From: Furcasterigmium furcatum
Taxonomy: Eukaryota; Ascomycota; Sordariomycetes; Glomerellales; Plectosphaerellaceae
DNA length: 64,000 bases
Direction of reading: 5' to 3'
NCBI GenBank assembly: GCA_001599815.1
Contig: BCIA01000002.1
Location: forward strand, 4,313,626 to 4,377,625
Shown: positions 24,397-34,826 of the stretch, piece after piece
How the letters are laid out: every line of letters starts with the position of its first letter
How positions within the stretch are numbered: the first letter of the stretch is position 1
Program-made: the position numbers and the translations under genes
The notes under the pieces: model-generated
What the model was told of the DNA's origin: nothing
The model's input: the letters and a program-made list of their open reading frames with translations, nothing else
Databases searched by the model: none

Positions 24397-26874
24397 TCAT
24401 TCGTTCCCAAAAAATGAATCTGCCACAGCCTCAACCACCGGCGGAAAGGGCTTGGGGTCATCAGAATCAGTCCTCTTCTCTTTCTTCTTTTTCTTCCCCT
24501 TGAGGGAGGATAACCTGCTCCACACGTCATCCGGATCAGGTACGGGGTCTATCGCTGAGGATGTCCATGCAACAGAGTCCTCAACAGGGGGGGTCGGCGA
24601 TGGTGGACTCTGCAAAGAGACGTCCTGTCGGAGAGATGATGAAGCCCGACCATTTACTGGCGTGGGCGGTGCTTCGGGCCCCTCTGAAATTGCAGTCACG
24701 CCTTTCGACACCTGCGAACTCAGCTGGGCAACGGTGACGGCACCATCTTTGCGCCTGTGCAAGCGCTTGAGGCTCTGCAGCCCCGTCTCCAGCGTCTTGA
24801 GCTTTTCGTCGTATTTGGTTCTTTCGGAGGTTGTCTTTTCACTCTCGCCAACGAGACGAGTGACCTCCGTCTCTTCTAGATCCAGGACCATGCTGGGGGT
24901 GAACAGAGAGGGTAATTTGCCGATGAGGCAGCGCTCAATGGCAAGCACCCCAACGTCGTCGATGAATCTCGCCAGAGCGACCTGAGAAGACGCATGGTCA
25001 GAATGAGCTGAATAGTTCAGGGGAGTGGCTTGAATTACCTTGTAATACGCTTGCATGTAGTCAACAACGGTTGAGCCACCAAAGCGATCCATGTCTGGCT
25101 CAATCTCGTTGAGAAACATGTCGACGATCCGAGCAGGGTTGGCGTGGATCTTTCTCTCGGGCTCCTCGAAAGCCTTGACGTCGAACATTTCCCGGATCTT
25201 CCTCTCCACGGTACGCTTGTTTCGCGCACGCTGCACCTCTTGCACATTCCTGGTAAGCTGGGGATTGTACGTGATTGCGTGCACCGCGCGGTGCGGTTCC
25301 AGTAGCTCCTTGACCACGTCGTCCATGGCTGTCTTCAACTGGTCAATCTCAGTACCAAGGAGCACCATCACCTCGTCCACTACTTCGTTAGCGGCGGCGT
25401 GTTCGATGATCTGCCGTGTGGTGTTGTAGACGGCTTCGATGATCTCTTGAGTCAGATCTCCCACTATGCCTCGCCATGGCTGGCACTGTTGGACAAAGAG
25501 GTCGCTCGGGATGAGAGGGTTGAACAAGCCCGGGAGCTCGCAACCTCGGCCGCTTTTCATCTGACGCAGGACCTCTTCGATGTATTCGGAACGTCTGACG
25601 TTTCTGGGGTCGGCAGCATAAGGTTCGTCGTCGTCCGAGTCTACAATCACCTGCTTCTCGCCCACTATATTCATCGTCTCGGCAAACACCTGGAGGTGAT
25701 TCTGGACAACAGCTCGAAGGCGCTTCTCGTAGTCGTCGAACCTCTTGGTGTTCCCAAAAAAGGGATGGGTGTAGTGCCCCCGGACAGCGGCTCCCATCAG
25801 GGAGGAAAATTGCTCACTCAGGCTCACCAGGTATCGCCGTTGCTGCGCCGGGGTCTCTCGGGCGTCTCCAAGCCGGTCCAGTTTGCCGCGACAATCCTGT
25901 ATGCTGTGTTCGACGTCCTTGACCAGCCCCGGCAAGTTTTGCAGGATCTGCTGTTTGAGAACGGAGCTGAGCCGGGCTTTCAGACTCTGGATTCCGCGTT
26001 GAGATGGCTCGATGGAGGCCCAGATACCCTTCTTGAAGAATTCCTCCTCGGCAGCGTCGCGCTCTGGCAACGAAAAATCTCTCTCTTCGTAGCTCCGATT
26101 CTTCAGCACGTGCCAGCCAAGTTGCAAAGTGAAGTCTCTGTTCTGGGCAACATCGATCCATGAGCGCTCACTCTCGGACCCAGAGTCCAGAGTATCAGGC
26201 TTGGTGATGAGGCCCATGGTGCGGACGCCATTAGGGTCAGCCTTCTTCGCCAGGACGGTCACGTCTTGAAGGACGTATTCGTTCTTGGCAGACACCACGG
26301 CGAGGATGATGCTTCGGGCCTTGTTCATGTATCTGGTGACCATGTCTTTGACTAAGCCAACATGATCCGCAGATTGTTGCGTGTTACCCGCCCTGAAAAG
26401 TCCCGGAAGATCGACCATGGTGAGGTGAGGTTGGTCAGGGCCAGAGAGCTCGACGCGGAGGGTGTCTTTGCAGAAGGCCTTGCCTGCTGAGAGACCCATG
26501 ACCCTTTTGGCTTCTTCGACGACATGCCCAAGTCCTGCGCCATCATCTTTCAGATTTGTTTCAGGCCGCCAGTTCAAAAGAGCCTCCTTCTCCTCTTGGT
26601 CTCGGTCGGGCCCGGGAGTGATGGAGACCTTGATGCTGATCGCCGAATCTCGACGCAGGACAAGCTCCGTAGCGAAGCGGGTGCAGATGTTGTCCTTTGT
26701 GGGAAAGGACACGCCAGAGATGGCCTCAAGAACAGAGCTTTTGCCGGCGGACTGGTCTCCGCAGACGATGATTTCAGGGAGATCAACATACCGGCTGACG
26801 CCCTGAGAGCGGAGCTGGTCAATGATGTCGAGAAGGCTTTTGTGCTCCTTTGACTGAAGGTCGGTGGCTGCCAT
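24397..26874 (-). CDS. Dynamin-family large GTPase (Mx/Vps1-like)
   Basis: Exons 25039-26874 and 24397-24981, 806 residues from the ATG giving MAATDLQSKEHKSLLDIID. GTPase motifs are the P-loop GDQSAGKSSVLEAISG (about residue 37), G3 DLPGLF (about 150), G4 TKPD (about 220), and the dynamin signature near LPEIIVCGDQSAGKS. The middle/stalk follows (ARLSSVLKQQILQNLPGL), then a GED-like helix (YYKVALARFIDDVGVLAIERCL). The tail is a fungal-specific Ser/Pro-rich segment with a lysine run. The 57-nt intron is frame-neutral but interrupts the invariant YYKVALxRF block, and its GTAATT/CTCAG sites are good, so I remove it. No PH domain is visible, unlike endocytic dynamins. An upstream in-frame extension to 27045 is unlikely to be translated. 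Such genes are numerous in fungi; the cellular role is unclear. Confidence 0.88.
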   Translation of the reverse strand: MAATDLQSKEHKSLLDIIDQLRSQGVSRYVDLPEIIVCGDQSAGKSSVLEAISGVSFPTKDNICTRFATELVLRRDSAISIKVSITPGPDRDQEEKEALLNWRPETNLKDDGAGLGHVVEEAKRVMGLSAGKAFCKDTLRVELSGPDQPHLTMVDLPGLFRAGNTQQSADHVGLVKDMVTRYMNKARSIILAVVSAKNEYVLQDVTVLAKKADPNGVRTMGLITKPDTLDSGSESERSWIDVAQNRDFTLQLGWHVLKNRSYEERDFSLPERDAAEEEFFKKGIWASIEPSQRGIQSLKARLSSVLKQQILQNLPGLVKDVEHSIQDCRGKLDRLGDARETPAQQRRYLVSLSEQFSSLMGAAVRGHYTHPFFGNTKRFDDYEKRLRAVVQNHLQVFAETMNIVGEKQVIVDSDDDEPYAADPRNVRRSEYIEEVLRQMKSGRGCELPGLFNPLIPSDLFVQQCQPWRGIVGDLTQEIIEAVYNTTRQIIEHAAANEVVDEVMVLLGTEIDQLKTAMDDVVKELLEPHRAVHAITYNPQLTRNVQEVQRARNKRTVERKIREMFDVKAFEEPERKIHANPARIVDMFLNEIEPDMDRFGGSTVVDYMQAYYKVIQATPLNYSAHSDHASSQVALARFIDDVGVLAIERCLIGKLPSLFTPSMVLDLEETEVTRLVGESEKTTSERTKYDEKLKTLETGLQSLKRLHRRKDGAVTVAQLSSQVSKGVTAISEGPEAPPTPVNGRASSSLRQDVSLQSPPSPTPPVEDSVAWTSSAIDPVPDPDDVWSRLSSLKGKKKKKEKRTDSDDPKPFPPVVEAVADSFFGNE

Positions 26875-28016
26875 GGCGGTGGGTGGTTGTCCTCTCGTCT
26901 TCTCGGGATGGTCGTAAGAGTGTTGCATCCATTCACAAATATATGTGATCTTCCCTAACTTTATACACGCGAAGACAGGCCAGTATCTTGGTTCTTGGCT
27001 GGCCCGAAAATAGTGGTTGGCCTCCCGCATACTTGATGCAGCCACACATGAGCAGGCTGTACGATGGGTGGGCGCGAATCAATTCCCCATGATAGCATGC
27101 AGTTGGGCAGACAGGTGGTTGGTCGATGTCGTGCGGCACGCACCTGAATCTCCAATAAGGCAGGCTGTCCCGTTGGGCAACCGGCCAACATGGCTGGGGC
27201 AATGTGCATGGGATGCCGTCGCCTGCATCCGCGGTGACCAACTTTGCTCTGGCTGCGTCTCGTGTGGAACAACGTGTCTTGCATGCGTGGCGTGGGGTGC
27301 AATGCTGGAGGCAAACCACCTGCGATCGTCACGACAGTCTCCAAGACATGCCAGGAAACTTGGTGCTCAGCCCCGAGAATGTCGTTGCCGTGGCCTGTTG
27401 GTCCCATCCTGTAGACGTCCAGGCACGTGGGGGAATCGGGTGCACCACGCTGCCTTGCAACCATCCGAGATCTTAGTAGGTACTTAGAATGGAGAACTAC
27501 CACCAAAGATTTGTCAGGCCCTCACCACGGTGCATCGGCCGCTCCCCCTTTTGGGCTCCACTCGCTGGCCGGTCCGGCGTCCGGGTGGGGACGAGATTTC
27601 CGGTTCCGCTGCTCGGGACCTCCGGGGACCGCACGTGTCCACTCCGGTCGGTGGCACGGCACTTTCTCTATACTCTATGATTCCACAGAGCTCTCCTATC
27701 GTGCGATATCGACAGGTAGCTCCCTCCTCGGAAGCGAGGACTCAGCGTGCAGCTCCTGCTTGTATCTAGATAATAGCCGGGTGAAGTCTGCGGATCTGGA
27801 TAGAAACAACCTCCCCCAGCATCCTGAGTGGGATATGGGGATGCGATCTGTTGAGAACTATACCGGCAGCTACTTTCTTCGCGGCACGGCGCGGGTTCAC
27901 TGTGGCTGGAATATATCTTGTGAAGCACTGGTTGATTGTCTAATACATGTAGGCTTGAATCTTCTTTCACTTCGAATCGGTTCCCATTCCGTCATTCCCG
28001 CTGGGAAGCAGCCGGC
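26875..28016. other. Intergenic, 1.1 kb, no gene seen
   Basis: This holds the dynamin-family promoter and the CYP51 3' region, both genes reading leftward. A plus-strand open frame covers 27427-28119 but overlaps the last CYP51 exon and has no recognisable domain. Confidence 0.5.
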
Positions 28017-29753
28017 TCATTCGCGGAGACGCCATCGGATCAGCGCGGGCGTCATCGGTCTCGAGAACATCGACTGCATGACCCGTCAAGACTTGATCAC
28101 AGCAGAGGCACGGGAGTGACTTGACTTACCGAGTAATCCGTCGCCGGGACGGGCGCTTTGGGATCAAGCTGCTCGATCTCGAGCAACCTCACGAGCGTGG
28201 CAACAATGGCACCAAGCTGCGCATAGGCGTAGTGTTCTCCGATGCATCGGTGCCTCCCCGCGCCGAAGGGCAGATACGGGCTCGTCACAGCCCTGGACAT
28301 GAGGCCGAACCCGTGGTTGACCTTCGGCCCATCGTCGTCCGAATCGCGGGCCTCCGGCTTCTCCCACCGGCTGGGAAGCCACTCCATCGGCCTCTCGAAT
28401 ACCTCTTCGGTCCGCGCGAGAAAGGCCGGCGAGGCGATCAGCGTGTGCTTCGGCGGGACGACCCAGTCCGTGTCCGGGACGGCCATCGGGGATGTCACGG
28501 CGCGCAGGATGGAGTGGATCGGGCTGTGCATCCGCAGCGTCTCCTTGATGACCCGCTCGTTGAGCTTCAGCTTCTGCAGGTTCTCCCACGTCAGGGGGGC
28601 CAGCGGCCAGCCGAGGACGTCTTTCTGCTCCTGGTACATCTGGGCGACGAGTTGCGGCTGGTTCGCGAGGTGCAGCATCACCCAGGCGCCGCTGGCGGCC
28701 GTGTTGTGCTGGCCCCCCATGAGCAGCGCGATCATGAGGCGGGAAACGTGCTCGTCGGGGATGACGGTGCCGTCTTTGTAGCGGGCGTCCATCAGGTTCC
28801 AGATCATGTCCGTCTCGCCGGTGTTGTTGCCCTCCTTGCGACGGCGCCGGATGATGTCGCTGTACAGGCGCTCCATGACCTGCTGCGCGTGGTCGCGGCG
28901 CAGGTTCTGCGGCAGCGGGAGCCAGGGCATGACGAAGTTGATGGGCTGGAAGCCGTCGTCGAGGTGCCGGTAGAGGGTGGCGAAGGTCGAGTCAAACTTG
29001 GACCGGACCTCCTTGCCCTGAAGGGATCCGGCGGCGGTGTAGATTGTGATCTCGGCAAGGACATCGGTGATGTTGCACTCCCCGGACCGGCCCTTGAAAC
29101 GAGGAGACGTGCTGACGTAGTCCTCGACCTCCTTGACAAACTTGGGCATGTAAGAGCGGAGAGCATCGGTGGTGAAGCCCTCTTTGATCAACTTTGGCAG
29201 GGAGTAAGCAAGATTCCGTTTACGCAGCTGCTGATTGTGAATGTCCTACCCGTTTCTGGTCCATCAGCCTCTCATTCGGGCAGTCGTATATGACGCCCTT
29301 GCCGAAGACGGGCGTCGTGAGCTTGCCCACGACATCCTCGGCGTTCAAGTCGGCATGCTTCCCGTTCAGGATGAAGTTGTTCCCCTTCTGGCCGAGGAAC
29401 ACAGTGGTGGGCTTCCCTAGCAAGATGAAGGTGAAGCAGTCCCCGTACTTCTCTCGGCAATCGAAGAAGAACTTGTAGGGGTCAATGCCGTACTGGACCG
29501 TACTCCCTATCCACGGGAGGATGTGGAACACGACCGGTGGGCGCCGGGGATTCGGGAAGAAGAGCTGCTGGACGACATTGTGAACAGTGGCGATCACTCC
29601 GATGAGGACGAGGGTCAGCGGGATGGAAATGAAGGCTGGGAGGTTGAGATGAGCCTCGATGAGGGAGGCCATCGTGGGATGCGACGCCAGTTGTGGGAAA
29701 TTGATTCCTGGAACCACGGCAGCTGTTGCAGGAGACGGGATGGATTTGTTCAT
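28017..29753 (-). CDS. Sterol 14-alpha-demethylase paralog (CYP51 family)
   Basis: Three exons, 29250-29753, 28130-29191 and 28017-28073; 540 residues. CYP51 (Erg11) removes the 14-alpha methyl of lanosterol/eburicol in the ER and is the azole target. Seen: an N-terminal membrane anchor ([17 protein letters not shown], about residue 40); the substrate-site block [29 protein letters not shown]; the K-helix [14 protein letters not shown]; and the haem loop [17 protein letters not shown] with Cys at about 484. The tiny last exon encodes [14 protein letters not shown], the expected CYP51 C-terminus; without splicing the frame ends in an unrelated tail. Odd: the I-helix reads [12 protein letters not shown] where CYP51s normally have His followed by Thr or Ser. 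It is probably an extra paralog rather than the main housekeeping copy, but that needs the rest of the genome. Confidence 0.9.
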
Positions 29754-30232
29754 AAATCAAGCCTCATCGAAACCGAATACGAGGAGAAGGCCAAAATTCT
29801 TAGGTGCATCGCCTGTTCCTGGGCTGCATGATGAGCTGAGTCAGAACTTTAGTCGTACCACGGGCCGGCACATCCATGCCTGAACGTCAGGGCTGAACCC
29901 ATAAGATTGTGAGCATTAATACGTAGGGGGCGCAACAAGCATCACACGGTTGCAATGAATCTCCAAGTTGGAACCAAATCCTTGATATTTGTTGTTACCC
30001 CTTAGCGAGTCGGGATGATATCTCATAAACACTCCAAGAGTCCAAGTCCTTGATTTCCGTGCCTCTCAACCCCGTAACATTGTAAGTAATTAAGTAGCGA
30101 CTGGCGTCTGTCCGTCCCGCAGAAAGATATCTGGCATTACGGCTATGGCTTGAAGGAAGCCAGGAACCCGTACAAGTTCTCCCATCCGACGTCGTTGATC
30201 GCGTCTTCACCTTCGTCTTCGGGGAGGGCTTC
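29754..30232. other. Intergenic gap, 0.48 kb
   Basis: CYP51 promoter plus the 3' end of the secreted-protein gene. It is locally AT-rich at 29930-30000. A minus-strand frame at 29995-30621 is the shadow of the repeat exon. No ORF is supported. Confidence 0.5.
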
Positions 30233-31096
30233 TTAGAAGCGAACGAACCTCTGAGGAGCGTCGGTCTCAGTCGGTTCCGCCTCCTCCTCCTCGGTTCCGG
30301 TAGGGGCCTCGTCGTCAGTCTCCTCGGGGGCCTCCTCGCCGGTCTCCTCGGCTGCCTCCTCGCCGGTCTCGGACGGCGCGTCGGCACCAGTGTCGCTGGC
30401 AGCATCCGCACCGGTCTCCTCGGCCTCCTCCTCCTCGGTGCCGGTAGGGGCCTCATCGCCAGTCTCAGAAGGAGCAGCCTCGTCGCTGGTCTCGCTGGCA
30501 GCCGCATCACTCGTCTCACTGGCGGACGCCTCGCCAGTCTCGCTGGCAGACGCCTCGCTAGTCGCGCTGGGGGACGCACTGGCGGACTGCTGAGCTTCGA
30601 AGACGCCCACGAGGCAGTCATGCAGCTCGCCTATTGATGACCAAGTCAGTAAATGTCCGACGCCGTCTGGATTCGCGAGCGTGGATACGTACCAGGGCCA
30701 CTCTCTTCAACGCATTGGGTAAGGAGTCCCTCAGTGTCAGGCACACCGTTGATTGAGCCGCCGCCCTCCTCCTGGCGGCGGTGAAGGCGATGGCGGTCAA
30801 TGTTAAGCGCATCGAGAACGCAGTCGTCGAGTGTGTCGGTCTCTTTAGATGCATAGTCAGTATTGCATTTCCATTGACTGGGCATCACATGGCATTTGAA
30901 GGAAGCTCGTACCGCCGGCAGCCACCTTGGTCTGGCACTCTTCCACGATGGCCAGGAAGGCCAGCTCCGCCTCCCCGAGATCCGCCTGAGGCGCCTCCAC
31001 GACCTCCGCCACCTGGCGGCGGATAGCCTCGAGGGAGTGCATGGCAGGGGCCGCAGCCGCAACGCCGAGGATGGTAGCGATGACAACAGACTTCAT
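30233..31096 (-). CDS. Small secreted protein with acidic SETGEEA-type repeats
   Basis: Three exons, 30913-31096, 30693-30842 and 30233-30630; 243 residues. The N-terminus MKSVVIATILGVAAAAPA is a clear signal peptide. The mature N-terminal part (about 20-130) carries four cysteines (EECQTK, DDCVLDAL, LTQCVEE, LHDCLVGV), suggesting two disulphides. A potential dibasic processing site (HRRQEEGGG) lies at about residue 85. The last 100 residues are an imperfect, highly acidic repeat of Ser/Thr-Glu-x-Gly/Asp-Glu-Ala type, running from ASPSATSEASASETG to a final DAPQRFVRF. I infer a secreted or wall-associated protein, possibly an effector-like SSP; no known domain was recognised. Introns have consensus donors (GTACGA, GTACGT). 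The second-exon acceptor (AAAG) is the weakest site. A TATA box lies about 100 bp upstream. Confidence 0.82.
30240..30590 (-). repeat. Degenerate in-frame repeat encoding acidic Ser/Thr-Glu units
   Basis: Within the last exon of the secreted-protein gene, short units coding for variants of SETGEEA and SETSDEA recur many times with third-position and unit-length variation. Two copies of the longer unit DEAPTGTEEEEAE are visible. Such coding minisatellites expand and contract readily. Confidence 0.75.
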
Positions 31097-31192
31097 AATG
31101 ATGTTTTGTTCGGTTGATACGGGGTTGGGTGCGAAGACGGTGGAGTTGGTTGGTGGATGGGAAAGAGTATTTGTTGAAGATGTCTCTAGGTC

Positions 31193-31200
31193 TTTATATA
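31193..31200 (-). promoter_or_regulatory. TATA box of the secreted-protein gene
   Basis: Read on the minus strand the sequence is TATATAAA, about 97 bp upstream of the ATG at 31096. Spacing and sequence fit a core promoter and support that start codon. Confidence 0.7.
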
Positions 31201-31346
31201 GACTTGTCCGGCAAGGTCCAAGCGATGGGCTCCAAAGACATGGCTGGCGCCTCATCCTGGGGATCTCCGGGAGAGGCATTACCGGTCGATCGGCCGGTCA
31301 ACCGCTGGTGGGCGGTGTCTCACTGGATTCTGCGATGAGTCTCAGC

Positions 31347-31367
31347 CACCGGTCCGATCCGCCGGTG
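31347..31367. promoter_or_regulatory. CACCGG-N9-CCGGTG inverted repeat
   Basis: Perfect 6-bp arms separated by nine bases, about 250 bp upstream of the secreted-protein start. The geometry (inverted CGG-type half-sites with a fixed spacer) is what Zn2Cys6 factors bind. Function is inference only. Confidence 0.4.
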
Positions 31368-32501
31368 AGAGTTGTTATGATCTCCCCAACGGCGGACATT
31401 CCAGAGCATCCCCAACCGCCGGTAGTTGCGGTAGGGATCTACCAAACAACACCCGCCAAGAATCCTCGCGTATCGGGACGGGCACTGATGACGACGTTTC
31501 GAATACCAGTCAACCGAGGTCATCTTGCCACCTCGCCCCGAAGAATGATAGGGAGACGTATTCCATGGTTCCTCTTGCCAAGATGTCTCAGCAACGGTCT
31601 GCCGATCAGAGACTCGGGTTGCGTGGGATCGGGATGTTTCTGCCCGGCTCCGAACCCCTTGCATGCTCGCACTTCCTCGACCATACATTGGACGTTACTT
31701 GCAGATTGCGCACAGATGTATGACGAGATCTGCCCAAAACAAGTCAGCTAGACATTTTTCACGATCCTCTCCACATGGACATCAACCAGGTAGCGTTGTT
31801 GTATGACGGACTTTGTCTCAGCATGATGAGTGTAGAGGCAGCTGCCGGCTCTCCTATTTCGCACAATTTCGAGGGAAATGCCTGATTGTGCAGATCAAGT
31901 CCGTCCGCGGCATAGGAACGAAACGAATACCGTTCCTCCGGATAACAAATCATGTCGATCCTGAGGTTGTTGAGAGTCATGCAGGAACAAGTTAGTTCCA
32001 AAGCATCCTTGTTGGTCAACTCTCTCCGGCGGCTCATACAGACCCCAGAATTTGCCATCATAAGTACAGTCTGGGATTGGTGATCCGCATGACTTATTCA
32101 AAAATAGAAGCGTAGATCCAAGGTGTAAAAATGCAAAAGGGTTCGGAGCCTCTGTCGGCTCCTACGTCCCTGGCGCGTTTCGAACTGAACCTTGAGGCGA
32201 GTTGCTGTTCTTGTCATGTTGAGTTCAGAAGGAGGTTAACCAATCGATCCACAACCAATACCGCTTGACCTGAACACCGTCCAAAGGTGCCGCCACCGAT
32301 TTGATACCTGGAACCGCCGCACCCAGGGTTATATAGGTTAGTATCTAGGCACACGCGAGATTCCGGGCAGGTGCTCCCTCAGCAACGGCGTCCCAACGAC
32401 CCTGCAGGGCTTGGAGGCCCAACGCAGTGACAGTGCCCGGCCACGATACTCAGCGCAAATCCGCACTGAATTCAAGCTACTTACACTAACATACAATCCA
32501 T

Positions 32502-34826
32502 TCACCACAGCTCGCACGTGGGCTTCTTCTCCTTGCACTGGAAGGACTCGCGGAACTCGCGGCTGTTCGCCATGGTCCCCAGGATGCGCGCCCACTTTGG
32601 TGCGTGAGGATCCGTGTAGATCCGGCTGATGGCCGCGTCCTTGGTCGACTTGCCGCACCACCAGTTCGAATAGGACACGAAGAACAGCTGCTCCTGCGAG
32701 AAAAACTCGAGGCCGGGGAGGTGCTTGTTGGGCTTCTCCCCCGCGCGGCGCTGCCAGGCCTGGAAACTGGCGGACAGGCCGCCGGCGTCGGCGATGTTCT
32801 CGCCCAGCGTCAGCCGTCCGTTGACGTGCAGTGGCTTGTCGTTGGGGCCGTCGACGGCGTACTTCGCGTACTGGTCGACGAAGCAGTCGGTGCGCTTCTT
32901 GAAGGCCTTGACGGTGGCGTCCGTCCACCACTCGGTGAGGTTGCCGTTCTCGTCGTAGTGCCGGCCCGTCGAGTCGAAGGCGTGGCTGAGCTCGTGGCCG
33001 GCGACCGAGCCGAACGCGCCGTACGACACGTACGCCGGGACCTCGACGTCGAAGACGGGGAACTGCATGATGCCGGCCGGGAAGACGATCTCGTTGCCGG
33101 GCGGGTTGTAGTAGGCATTGACCGTCGGGACGGACATTCCCCACTCTTCCCGGTCCACGGGCTTCCCGAGCGCGGCCCACTCCTGGGCGGTGTCGAAGCT
33201 TCGGACCGAAAGCCCGTTGGCAAAGAAGTCGGACGCCGTCACGTTGACCTCCTTGTAGTAGGTGCGGAGCTCCTTCGCGTTGGTGATGTCGGGGCTGCTG
33301 GTGGGAAATCCTATCTTTTGGATAATGTTGTGCACTTTATGGATGGCCTTGCCTGTTGTCTCCTCGTCCATCCACTCGGTGGCCTTGAGCTTCTTGACGA
33401 ATTCGGTCTTGATGTCCTTGATAATCGTGTCGCCGAATTCCTTGGCGTCAGAGGAGAAGGCCTTCTCGACGAAGAAGTGGCTGAGAAGCCACGGGAGTCC
33501 GCCGTCGACGTGTCCGACGCATCGCCGCCAGCGCTCGGGTGCCGAGTCAGGGTCCTACGCTACGTTAGCGAGGTTTCATTCACCTCACGATGATGCGCGC
33601 GGCTGTCCTACCTTGCCAGAGAGCTCATTGACGAATCGCTTGTAGGGCTTGATCTCGTCGGCCTCAACGTAGGAGGAGAACGACTGCACAGCCTTCCAGG
33701 CGAAGTAAGTGCGCAGGATGTCGGTGCTAGCATCTGAAATGATGGATGACAGCGCCTTCAGGTAGTTGGGCGACGAGACAATGATGCGCTCGACAACGAC
33801 GTCTGACGGAGCAAGATGGTGAATGAGATCATCAAGTCCGACTTCCGGGGCCAACGCCGCCGCCTTGTCGATGAGCATCGGGTTGTATGTTTTCTGCCAG
33901 AAACGGGTGAGCAAAGGGAACAGTCAGGACTGGGAACTGCGGCGACAAACCGTGACATCCTCGCGCTCTTCCGTGCTGGGAGAGGCGGCTGCGAGCTTCT
34001 TCTCCAGGTCGATGACCTGCGAGAACAGATTCTCATCTCCGTCGGGGTAAATGAGGCCGAGCACCTCGACGGCCACTTTGCGGTACTTCTCCAGCAGCTT
34101 GTCGTCCTCATAGCGCTCCTTCGACGGGAGTCCGAAAGACCAGGGCGCCGAGACGGACACGACGACCGTGTCGGGGTCGCGATCGTCGGCCCCCGTGCCA
34201 GCGGAAATGAGGGGGTGAATTCCAAACTGGGAGAGGGTGAGGGTGGCATTCTTGACCGAGTCAGCCTGGCCGATCGTGTCCAGGACTCGCTTGAGCGGGT
34301 CAATCCCCGCCTTCTTGATGGTGTCTTCGTCCAGGCAGGCGCCGTACGCGGCCTTCAGCTTGTTGAAGTTCTCCTGGTCGGCCGAGCTCTCGTCCGCCCG
34401 CAGCCCAGATGACTTGGGGTAGGGCGCTTCGAGGATGTGGCGGAGCAGCATCTGCGAGGTCTCCGACATGATGGTGCCGGTGAAGGCATCACCCTGGTCG
34501 GCGCGTAGGTCATGGCGGTCGCGCCACCCTCCGCACACCAGCTCCTCAAAGTCGGTGCACGGGTCGAGGTCCTTGTAGTTGGGTGAGAGGTTGTAGAGGA
34601 TCTCGGAGGCCGCGTGGACGCAAGCCGGAGTCAGGCAGACGTCTGGCTTAGTCGTCACGTCGGGCTGCGCCGAGGGAGGGAGGCCATACTGGTGGACGAG
34701 GGAGACGCCCCAGAAGGTGAGGGCGCCAGCGGCGAGGACGACAGCGGCGCCGCGCCGGCAGGAGGAATGCGGCTTTGGGCTGGCGGGAGGTGGTCGCAGC
34801 GGTTCTTCTCTCGTCTTCTCGTCCAT
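32502..34826 (-). CDS. M13-family (neprilysin-like) zinc metalloendopeptidase
   Basis: Three exons, 33951-34826, 33612-33893 and 32502-33554; 736 residues from MDEKTREEP. A type II membrane protein: a short basic cytoplasmic tail, one transmembrane helix (about 23-45, AAVVLAAGALTFWGVSLV), then the ectodomain beginning with the cysteine-rich M13 opening (CLTPACVHAASEILYNL, DPCTDFEELVCGGW). Catalytic features: NAYYNPPGNEIVFPAGIMQ, the zinc-binding GHELSHAFD (HExxH, about residue 575), GENIADAGG (third ligand Glu, about 638), and the C-terminal CKEKKPTCELW that ends M13 enzymes. Both introns are 57 nt, in phase 0, with in-frame stops. An ATG further upstream (34913) would extend the cytoplasmic tail; I prefer 34826. 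It cleaves small peptides outside the cell or in the secretory lumen. Confidence 0.93.

Larger units (their letters stand above)
31097..32501. other. Intergenic, 1.4 kb, promoter with repeated CCGG half-sites
   Basis: The secreted-protein promoter occupies the left part: a TATA box, then between 31280 and 31430 several CCGGT/ACCGG and CCGCCGGT words, including the inverted repeat at 31347-31367. The right part should hold the M13 peptidase 3' end. No coding frame is supported. Confidence 0.55.

Noticed and set aside
28121..29293. Plus-strand 390-codon frame
   Set aside because: Antisense to CYP51, including across its intron; Arg/Asp/Val-rich shadow.
4221..31299. Identical 16-mer GGTCGATCGGCCGGTC at 4221-4236 and 31284-31299
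   Set aside because: One shared GC-rich, self-complementary 16-mer in 64 kb is close to what chance allows, and the flanks do not match.
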